DNA of 64,000 nucleotides from Parasponia andersonii (taxonomy: Eukaryota; Streptophyta; Magnoliopsida; Rosales; Cannabaceae), in contig JXTB01000038.1 in NCBI GenBank assembly GCA_002914805.1, positions 850,250 through 914,249 of the forward strand. Reading direction: 5' to 3'. This document shows, piece by piece, positions 36,214 through 45,129 of this stretch (position 1 is the first letter of the stretch; each line of letters starts with the position of its first letter). The translations under genes were made by a program, and so were the position numbers. Under the pieces are notes generated by a model. The model was not told the DNA's origin. It saw nothing but the letters and a program-made list of their open reading frames with translations, and made no database searches.

Positions 36214-38027
36214 GTAAAATCCGAATTTTATAAAGAGGAATTAAGTAGTTTTAATTCAAGAATATTTTGGTAATTTTTATTTTCGGATTTATTTAAATGA
36301 AAATCTGAAATATTTGATATTAAAATATTGGAATTGAATCTGGACAAAATAGGGTCCAAGTACGTTAGGGCAAAAGTGTAAGAGAAATTAAAATTTAAGA
36401 GTTTACAAATAAATAAGGAAGGATTAAAATGAAGGAATCATTCATAAATGTGGTCAAAGTGGAATTTTGAAAAGATTTTCGGTCAAACTAGATTATGCCA
36501 TGTGTCCCACTATCTATAATTTTCAAAAATTATATTGAAATCCCTAGAAAATCTCTCATCACTATCTACAATTTTCAAAAATTACATTTAAATCCATAGA
36601 AAATCTCTCATTCTTGCCCAGGTCCCCTACCATTTTCGAAAATTTCTCTACCGTTGCACTATTCACGTGTGAGCTATTCGGCCATCGAACAGCCCAACGC
36701 GCTGCCCCGCGTCCTTGCTCGGCCTCCGATGAGTCGATGCCCATAACCGCTGCACTGTTTCACTGTCGACATCTCAAAATCCAGTTGTCCGAAAATTCCA
36801 TTTATAGATTGGAATTTTGCTCGCCATTTCTTGACGTCCGATCAACACACCGTCATTGCCATTCAACTTATCTCGATATCAGCTTTCATTTTCGACCACC
36901 CACGACTTCTAACTCAGCTCCGATGAGAAACTCGTTACTGTAGCAATTTAATAATATTAAAATTTTTGTAGTATTTTTATAATTATTTTAGAATTGAGTT
37001 ATTTTGTCCGAGTAAATTATACCATGTAAAAGAGGAGATTGAAGCATATAATCTCATGATTTTGAAGTGTTGAAATGGTAACCGGAAGATTATTAATTAT
37101 CGAATTGAAAAAGTGGTATTTTTCTAATTATTTTCAAAATATGGTATTTTTATAATTTTTGGATTTTTGATCCTATTTAATGTTAGGGACCTCGAAACTG
37201 AGTTTTGACTTCAAATTTGGACTCAGTGAGATCTGGACATGAATTTTGATATAAAATATCATTATTTTTTGAAGTGACACGAAAGTCGAGAAAATAACTC
37301 GTGAATTATACAATTTTGCGTGTCACGAACCAGTTCAGCAATGAAACCTGTTTTTGACAAATTTTATGTCTAACCTAATATTTTTAGGTATTCTGTATAA
37401 GACTCCACATATTGTACATTTCATATGAACATACATGAGAGTCATCTTAGGCATTATGTGTTTAGGCGTATGTTTTTAGGTGTTCAGTATAAGACTCCAC
37501 ATATTGTGGTAGGTGGACTAGTACCCCTGCCTTCGGTGAGTGCCCGTAAATCCATGCGATGTTTGTTTTCTAATTATCTTTGCTCAGTAGGTATAGGCAT
37601 TCGGTGCCTCTCTGCCTCGGTAGGATTAGACATAGAGGTGTCCCTCTAGTTTCTAGAGATAGATGTCAGGCAAAGAAAACTTAATACATGTAGTATAAGT
37701 TACTTTAGTTATGTTGAGAAGATGAGAGCTTATATATAGTATTGATTTATGTGATGAGCATTATGCTTGTTTTATTATAATTTTCAATATGTTTGATCTT
37801 AATACCTGGTTTGGTCTTTAGCATGAATTTCTGTAATGGTTTTCTACTTACGTTTTAAACACTTAAAATTCTTTCGCATGACTTTCCAATTCTAAGACTT
37901 TGAACACTTAAAATTAGTCACCGTTTGGAATTCCAAAACTCTTAAAATTTTTTCTTTATAAATTAAGGAATTTCCAATTCTAGCGAAATTTTCATTCTAC
38001 CACTGTCTCGAGGTTTAAGTCGTGATA
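36214..38027 (+). repeat. Solo LTR of a gypsy element with perfect 5-bp duplication
   Basis: The 1814-bp unit begins TGTAAAATCCGAATTTTATA and ends GGTTTAAGTCGTGATA. These match, in the opposite orientation, the termini of the gypsy LTR at 12987-22103 (TGTAAAAACC ... TTTTAGGTCGTGACA). Identical TTAAT flanks it at 36209-36213 and 38028-38032. It has no internal coding region, primer site or partner LTR, so it is the product of LTR-LTR recombination. The interiors differ from the intact element, so it is a related but distinct family. Short open frames inside are not genes. A 30-bp block (GTATAAGACTCCACATATTG) is duplicated near 37395 and 37480. Confidence 0.8.
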
Positions 38028-38589
38028 TTAATAATGTCAAAAATTATCTTATATAAAAGGACGTCAGCATAATTAGATAAACCAGGTGCTTCTTTCTAAC
38101 TAGAATTTGTTTCTTAACACACCCCATCAAATAAACTTGATAAGATTAAGGTCAATATTTCCTAAAAAATAGAATCTCAGAAAATTAAAATATTTTTTAG
38201 TTGAATTAAGATTTTATAGTAATTAAAAAAGTATTGTCAGTCTTAAATTCAAATGATTTTGATAAAACAAGTCTTTATCTCTCTCTCATCTAAAAAATAA
38301 CTCGAGAGTCGAGAAGTCGAAGAAAAAAAAATAAAAGAATTAATGTAATAAAAAAGACAAAAGGGCAATAGATTTTCAAAACTATTGGGTGGGAATAAAA
38401 TTATTTTTAGGAGTGTATTAAGAAAAATTTTATTTTTAAAATATTGAAAATGGGTCTATTGAGAAGGATCTGGAAAAAAAAAATGAAGATAGCAACAAAG
38501 CCATCCTTTTAGTAAGGAGAAATTTTTTTTGAAATCCAACCAGTGTTTAGAGTTTGATACGGTGGTTTAAATTTTGCCCAGAGCTCTTT

Positions 38590-38820
38590 TATATATATAT
38601 ATATATATATGACATCAATTTAATAAGTATTTTTTTTATCTATTCATATGTATTATTTTGTCCAATTAAAAATTATTACGCAAGTAGAGAAAAAAAGGAA
38701 TTAAATAACAAATATTTATTTTATTTTTATTTTTAACTACCCGAATTATGATAGCTATTAGATAATGATCCAACGACTAAAGATATACTGAGTAAAAAAA
38801 TACCTATTAGATTTGGAACT
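38590..38820. mobile_element. (TA)n-bordered MITE, copy A
   Basis: A (TA)n tract at 38590-38610 leads into GACATCAATTTAATAAGTA followed by TTTTTTTATC. The right end, read inward, is GTTCCAAATCTAATAGGTA then TTTTTTTACTC. These are imperfect terminal inverted repeats around a core with TTAGATAATGATCCAACG near 38758. Two other copies with the same arms and core lie at 39477-39723 and 59732-59999. This resembles microsatellite-associated MITEs such as rice Micron elements. Confidence 0.55.
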
Positions 38821-39476
38821 ATTATAATATATTTTAAGTGACACGTCTTACTCAATATAAACATATATTATCCTATGATTAATGCACAATAAATTAGTAA
38901 GTTAAATGGTCACAAACATAGCATGAATGTATTCACTTCCCATATTGAGTTTTAAGATTTAAATCCCTCACCACGGAAAAATAAAAAGAACCTAGTTAGC
39001 CAATGATTTCATCAATTGCATATAGACTTTTATATATATANGTGAAACGCAATTATTGAGACGGAACTAACTACAATTAGTAATTTTAAAAAAAAAATAT
39101 CACTTCTAGAACAAAAATTTACAAAATTAATCTAAAGAAGCATAACCTATTGAAATAGATCTGGCCGAGTTTGAAGAGAAAATTAGACTTTAAGCAAAAT
39201 GTTCTAGTTTAGGTCCCTTTAAGCAAATGTTAGAATGGCCGAATATTTCAATTGATTAAGCCGGTATAAAAATTGATTAATGTACATACTTAATATAAAA
39301 CTAATATACCTAGTATATGATATGTGTAAAAACTTATATATATTCAAAACTCAGGAAAAATGACATGTTTTGTAATTGAGATATAAAAAAACGGGTATAT
39401 ATATATTAAAATGAATTGTTAAAAAAGACATTTATTATAATAACTCAAAAGTAGAGGAATTATCGGTCTTAGGGCA
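38821..39476. other. AT-rich intergenic DNA
   Basis: No gene recognised. A single ambiguous base lies at 39041 after a short (TA)n tract. Confidence 0.4.
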
Positions 39477-39723
39477 CATATATATAGAGACATAATTTAG
39501 TAGGTATTTTTTTACACCTATTTATAGATATATTTTTTTTTAACTATCGATCATTATCTAATAATAACAAGAAATAATAACAATTAATACATATAATTTT
39601 ATATTTTTTTCACTCTTTCTACTTTTTACCACGAAAAACGTAGGATTTTAAATAAGTAAAATAATATTTATAGATAAATAAAAATAAAAAAGACCTACTG
39701 AAGTCCATATATATATATATATG
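39477..39723. mobile_element. (TA)n-bordered MITE, copy B (inverted)
   Basis: Left arm GACATAATTTAGTAGGTA then TTTTTTTACACC. Right arm, read inward, GGACTTCAGTAGGTC then TTTTTTATTTTTATTTATC. Bordered by TATATATA at 39477-39486 and a (TA)n tract at 39708-39723. The core motif GATCATTATCTAATA near 39551 is the reverse complement of the one in copy A, so this copy is inverted. No coding capacity. Confidence 0.5.
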
Positions 39724-40313
39724 AATCATAATCCATGCAAGGTTGTACTTAGTCTTTCTATTTTTAATTAGTTTATTACTAGCCTTTATGTATTAAAAGT
39801 AGGAGTGAAAGTGAGTCAGTTCGGTTTATTTTTTATTTTTTCAATTAATTTTTACATAAATTTTTTTTTTAAATTATGGTATTGCGTTAAACCAATAAAA
39901 AATTGAAGATTTAAAATAAAAAATTAAATAAAGTAAAAAAAAAAAAAAGAAACTAACCAAAATTAAACATTGAACCAAAAAATTGGTCTTTTTTTCACTT
40001 TTTGGCAATTGGACGGTCAGTTCGGTGTGTCAGTTTTTTCTAATACATGTAGCTATAAGCCCAATTGAGAGTGCAAAATCCATTTTTTTTTTCAATTTTT
40101 ATTCTCATTACTTGAGATATAAATACTATTATCCGGTTTAATAATTTATTTATGTTATAAAATATAACAAAATTTACGTGTCAAATAGTCGAATAATAAG
40201 ATAAGATAGTAAAAAATAAAATGGTCATAAAACTCTTTTAAGTCCAAATTTTCCCCCCTCCTAGATTTGTCGTTCTCTGTTTCTGATTGAAAAGTAGCCT
40301 GAGATGCATGACA

Positions 40314-40316
<3 letters not shown>

Positions 40317-40345
<29 letters not shown>
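40317..40345. repeat. (CT)n microsatellite
   Basis: About 14 CT repeats, 45 bp before the first G-box of the cluster at 40390-40607. Confidence 0.9.
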
Positions 40346-40347
<2 letters not shown>

Positions 40348-40389
40348 GGCAGTCGGACTTGCAAGAGGGTCTCAGCGATATGGTCTTGC

Positions 40390-40607
40390 CACGTGGCAGA
40401 ATCTCACATAAGCAACTTCCTAATAATCACATTATTTTCATTTAATCACTGGACCTTTGCTACGTGGCAAATCCCATGAGAAGCAACAATGTCCTGCCAC
40501 GTGGTAGCTGGCCAAAAAATACCCACATTATTCAAATACTCGCTCGCTCCGCACGTGACGCGCATAAAGAACGGTGAAAGCTTAGCTGAGCCACCATATC
40601 GACGTGG
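40390..40607. promoter_or_regulatory. Cluster of G-box/ABRE-like ACGT motifs
   Basis: Three palindromic CACGTG hexamers (40390-40395, 40498-40503, 40552-40557) and two further ACGTGG cores (TACGTGGC at 40461-40468, GACGTGG at 40601-40607) fall within 218 bases. Such motifs are bound by bZIP and bHLH factors and cluster in plant light-, ABA- or stress-responsive promoters. A CCAAT motif (about 40615) and a (CT)n tract are nearby. I see no coding gene next to it on either strand; the 40446-40652 minus frame is not convincing. It may be an orphan promoter or the remnant of one. Confidence 0.45.
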
Positions 40608-40659
40608 TCGAAACCAATAGCCGGCCGCAACCCCATTAGTATTATTGGGCAAAGTTTGT

Positions 40660-42040
40660 TTGTTTGGTTTGGTTCACTGAATCATGGGAAAACTTGCATT
40701 GGTTTTAATTGTATATACTATTTGCATGTAATAATGTGAAAATTAATATAATAGTATCTTGCTATAATAAATGAACGAAATTCCACTTTTTTCTTTTAAT
40801 GTGTTTTTTTACTTTTCTGATCTGCTAAATAATATCTCGAACAAACGTGGGGCCAAGATCCTTCTTGTCATGCTAAGTTCAAATTATTATTAGTAAAGAT
40901 TTTCCCCACATGTTCTTATATTTCTTCTTCTCTCTTCTTTTTTCTTTTCTTTTTTTTTTTTAAAGCTAGTTACAGACACTGACATACTACTTAATTATAT
41001 ATTCTATAAATATAGGACATGCAACAAAAAGAGTATGATAAATATGTTAGAGTGGAAATTTATTTCCTTGATTGGCCCTCAGATTTGGGAATATACGCTT
41101 AATAATTAATTGACAGGACTATCATATATTAGTCACCTAAACTCAGACTTGAACCAGCTAGCCCAAGGTTTTAGAAGGAAGGTCAATTTAAGAGTACTTA
41201 CAAGAAATGTCCTTTTATTAGATCAATTTACGAAATGGTCAATTTTTCATACTTATTTAATAAATAGCCGTTTTATAATTTTATTGTGATAAATGACCAC
41301 TTTTTACTTAGTCTATTTTTAAAAAATAAAAAAATAAATCAATCTTTTTAAAAAATAAATTAAAATTTTCAAAATAAATCAATTTTATACAAAATATAAA
41401 TCAATATATTTTAATCTATCAAATATTAGAAACAGCCACTCGGCTAAAAGGCCCGTGACTTAATTATATGTACATATACACCATATAAATTAAATGGTAG
41501 ATATAATAATATTATTTTACTTTTTCGCGTAGGAAATTGCTATATATTTTACAGATACACCTCGTTATACTCGCGCTACATATAATCGAACAATACTAGA
41601 TAGTAACGTGCATTTGATTCAACGTACATAATAAAATTTCCAGCAAACAAAAAAATAAAACGTACATAATAAAGTGATCATATATAGAATCAAATAAGAA
41701 AAAGTCGCTTTAACAAAATTTAAATTTTTAAGTACTTTTTTATTTTTATTTTTTAACAAACTAAAGCAACACAAGATCAACACTCTCTCAATTAAAATGG
41801 AAAAAGGTCAATATTGCAATTGGCGCTGCTGGTCTTTTAACACACTTTTTGAAAACAATAATAATAATAATGATAATAATAATAATAATAATTATTATTA
41901 TTATTATAAAGGAGCTTTAACAAGCATACCATTTTTTTTTCTTGAAATATCTCGACGGAAGTATATTAATGATTAGCCAAATCGGCGTTAACAGCATTAC
42001 AAACAGTAGACATATGAGAGCACTTACTAATTTTTTTATA
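40660..42040. other. AT-rich intergenic DNA
   Basis: No gene recognised on either strand. The (AAT)n(ATT)n tract inside it is listed separately. Confidence 0.4.
41857..41908. repeat. Palindromic (AAT)n(ATT)n microsatellite
   Basis: AAT repeats up to about 41891 (interrupted once by TGAT) run directly into ATT repeats up to 41908. The two halves are complementary and could form a hairpin or cruciform. Confidence 0.85.
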
Positions 42041-42044
42041 GAGT

Positions 42045-42385
42045 TAATTACAAAATAGCCTCGTGTTTGACCTTTGTGCTATTTAAATCTTAAGTTTTAG
42101 TTATTTAAAAAAATATTTCTATATTTTGAAATCCTATAAATTTATATTTTCTGTATTTATTTTATCATGTATTGTATATTAGTCCAAATAATATTTTTCT
42201 TGTAAATATTTTAACTTTTTAAAAACATGAATGACCTAATTTTGGTCTAAATTTATAATTTTTTAGGAAATAAATTTGTTAAAATATAAGCAAAGGATAG
42301 TTTTTTGAATTTCAAAATGTGGAGGTATTTTTTTTTTTTTTACCAAAACTAAAACTCAAGGTTTAAATTAACAAAAGGCTAAACT
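42045..42385. mobile_element. Foldback MITE-like repeat
   Basis: The left part (ACAAAATAGCC, then ATTTAAATCTTAAGTTTTAG near 42090) is matched in reverse at the right end (AACTAAAACTCAAGGTTTAAA near 42345 and AACAAAAGGCT at 42370-42380). The inner ATATTTTGAAAT (about 42120) pairs with ATTTCAAAATGTGG near 42309. Arms are 80-100 bp and imperfect. No coding capacity, and no clear target duplication. Confidence 0.45.
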
Positions 42386-42589
42386 TTTTTTAAAAAAATT
42401 TCCAGTTAACCGTTTCTAATAATATATTTTTTTGGATAACAAGTTAATAGTACTCAATAATTTGACAAAAAGTGTGAGATAGTGATACACATGCTCAACA
42501 TTTTTCTAAAGGAAATCCCATAAAGAAAATAAAATGAACTTCATCATTATTTTTTGAAAGGAAAATCAACTTCATCGTTATAATTGTAA

Positions 42590-42960
42590 CGGCTCATATT
42601 TGGAAGACCCCCAAAATATACGTAAAAACACATGTGTCAGGTTGAACACCACTTAAAATTTAGAAGTCAAAATAGAATTATGCCTGTAGTCATTTCGTTT
42701 TCTGATAAGAGCACATTTTATTTTTCAAGGGCTTTTATCTTTATCGAAGGCTTGAAGCAAGTCAAAAATGAATAAAATAAAGCTAAAATCAAAGGGTTTA
42801 GATCAAAACGAACAAATTGAGAGATTTGGAAATTGGTCGACTGGATAAGGGAGGAGTGAATAAGCCGCAGAACACGTGGTCGGGGTCTATGTAGAATGGA
42901 CAGACCTGTCAAATCACCAACCCAATATTGGCGGACAACAGCTAGATGGTATTCACAGTT
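42590..42960. other. Unassigned moderately GC-rich segment
   Basis: The segment from TGTAACGGCTCATATTTGG to GGCGGACAACAG is less AT-rich than its surroundings. It has the feel of a retrotransposon or LTR fragment. I could not match it to either LTR family in the window and give no function. Confidence 0.25.
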
Positions 42961-43110
42961 TTAGATTTCTTTTTTCTCTACCACTTGCAAAATTCAGAAT
43001 ATAAATATAGTAAAATTGTGCAAAAAAACATTTTCCCTTTAAATATCCTTAAAAAAAATTTCAATTCTCCCCTGATCAACTCAAGTACACTCAGAAAAAA
43101 AGTCAACAAT

Positions 43111-43470
43111 GGCAAAAGTCCCATTCAACTACAAGAAAAGTGGTTTTTAGACATTAAATTATTCGTCAATAAAACTTAACGAAAATCCTTTCGTCACAAT
43201 ATTTATATTTTATAAATAATAATAAATTTTATTGTGATTAAATGTATAGTTAGTCCCAACAATTTTAATTTTTGTAATTAGAATTTTTAACAACGGAGTT
43301 TTGAATCACAAAATAGTGAATATGGTATTTTTTTATTATAATTTTCTTGTGATTAGAACTTTTAACAACGGATCACAAAATAGTAAATATGACATTTTTT
43401 TATTATAATTTTCTTTTTAATTTTAATCACAAATTTTGTATCCTGTCACAATGGAAACCTTTTTTACTAT
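43111..43470. mobile_element. CACTA-like MITE with internal tandem repeat, tentative
   Basis: The left end CAACTACAAGAAAAGTGG resembles the CACTACAAGAAAA terminus of plant CACTA-type MITEs. Inside, a ~75-bp unit (ATTAGAATTTTTAACAACGG ... TTATTATAATTTTCTT) is repeated from about 43276 and again from about 43352. The right terminus was not found with confidence. Confidence 0.35.
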
Positions 43471-43474
43471 TTTC

Positions 43475-44071
43475 ACTTCTCTTAACCAATGTCCGAAATA
43501 TAAGTTTCACTTTAGTGCAACATATCTGGAAAAAAAAAAGTCTTTAATACTAATTGATTGTGTAGATAATAAAGAGATAAAGTGTTAAGTATACCCAAGT
43601 TATTAATTTACACTGCCGACTCAAACACGTTTATGATTAACAATACCGTTGCCAAAATATACAGTAATGAATATGAAAGCAGAGAAATAATACAAAAAGT
43701 TTGCAAAAGAATGCCGCAACATAAGAACAATTGATATCGCATCCTTTTTCCTTCTCTTTCTTTTCTTTTCTTGGACAAAAATATGCATGCATTTTTTTTA
43801 TAACATTTTTTAATTTGAAATTGACAAATAGATAGAGATAGTTTTCGAAAGAAATGGACAAACAGAAAACGCGTGACTGCGTAAATGATGTGATGAAGTT
43901 GATAAAATGTTCAATGTTTAAGAGTAACAATTGGCGTTATTGTCACATGTATGGACAATGTTTATACCTAAAATATCATAAATTTGGACCCCGCGTGTTG
44001 GTGCTGTTCTTACCAGCCGTCCACGTGTCTCTAAACTGCTGATGAGGTATTCATCAACTGTCCACGTATCC
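43475..44071. other. Intergenic DNA
   Basis: No gene recognised. An isolated CCACGTGTC lies near 44021. The 43637-43930 minus frame is not convincing. Confidence 0.4.
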
Positions 44072-44163
44072 TTGCTATCTCGGAATATCTTTAGCTTCAG
44101 GCTGAGACGGAGAGGCGGAAGTGGCCACCTGCAAAGACTCTCCGATGTTTAAGTCAGTAATTT
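44072..44163 (-). repeat. 92-bp inverted copy of the element's 3' internal end
   Basis: This segment is the reverse complement, with about eight mismatches, of 47407-47498. It shares TTTAGCTTCAGGCTGAGAC and GTGGCCACCTGCAAAGACTC. It lies immediately outside the left direct repeat, whereas its partner lies immediately inside the right one. A simple LTR insertion does not produce this arrangement. Confidence 0.85.
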
Positions 44164-44779
44164 GATTTTGTTTTTCTCTGTAAATATTTTTTTTTATATT
44201 CTATTGTAGATATCTTTTCGGGAGGAAAACGGCTTATATATATAATCCTGGGACTGGGAGCTTTCTAGCTCTCAATCCCAGGATCGAGTACCTTTTTCAA
44301 TCATGACTTACTCCAGAAATCACGGATCATGGTTACCGTGACCTTTTTTGCATCGTCGCAGCCTATTTTCCGCCGTCCCCTATGACTCCAGCCTGTCGGG
44401 GGTGAGATTTTGACAAGCCGCCGTTCTGTCAGGACGACTTGCCCAATGCTCGCACCTACCCAAGATCGCATTAAATGCTCTATCTGGGTCTAGAGCAATG
44501 AATTGCTTCCCACGATATTCTGGCAGAATACCCTTGAGGCTCCCGACCCCCAGCTGTTGAGGTAAGAATCGGACTAGGCCAAATCCATCTAGGGTCTGGG
44601 ATGGGTTCGGCCCTGGCCTCGGACAGCCCATGGGCCTACGCGGTACTACGTGCGACTCGCGTGGTCTTTAATCGGTCACTCTGGACACGTGTTAGGCGGT
44701 GTATCCTGCTTGTGACCTGTTCTGCCACTTAATCGTCTACGTGATGTATGATTTAGAAACAGGTCCCACAACTGTCCCC

Positions 44780-44821
44780 ATTTCCCTATTTGATGGATTC
44801 GTATCCATCAAGTGGGGAAAT
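44780..44821. other. Strong hairpin just inside the left repeat
   Basis: TTGATGGAT, loop TCGT, then ATCCATCAA form a perfect 9-bp stem with a 4-base loop (44790-44811). Outer bases ATTTCCC (44780-44786) and GGGAAAT (44815-44821) add seven more pairs after a small internal loop. Its position, 10 bases inside the left repeat, suggests a leader structure of the element transcript. Confidence 0.6.
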
Positions 44822-45129
44822 CGTTTCTCCGGTCCTCCAATTCGAGGAATACATGTGGCTCCCCCACCGTCACTCCTCCCCAATTGCCGATGTTTGGGCA
44901 CGCTATCCCGTGTCACAATTTTTTCAAATTTTTGAAATTTTAACGCCTCCGTCTTTCTTGTCCTGCCCTCCTCTAGAAAAAAATCTCTTCGGCTCCCCCT
45001 CTATAAAAGCCGCATTTACGCTCATTTCTTACTTTACCAAAATCTCCAAGTATTCCAGCTTTCTCAAATCTTAGGGTTTCCACATCTCCCTTTTTCTAGA
45101 ATCTTTCGTCTTCTTTGACCGCACCTAAA

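Noticed and set aside
36562-36943. Open frames of 60 and 109 codons
   Set aside because: They fall inside the solo LTR at 36214-38027 and overlap on opposite strands.
40446-40652. 68-codon minus-strand frame across the G-box cluster
   Set aside because: No family resemblance and it overlaps the regulatory motifs; coding is unlikely.
41860-41910. Possible CRISPR-like repeat pattern
   Set aside because: It is a trinucleotide microsatellite; no spacer-repeat organisation anywhere in this eukaryotic window.
44380-44631. Minus-strand frame of 83 codons rich in Pro/Gly/Arg
   Set aside because: It lies within the direct repeat; the equivalent frame in the right repeat (47717-47950) starts differently and shifts, so it is not conserved as protein.
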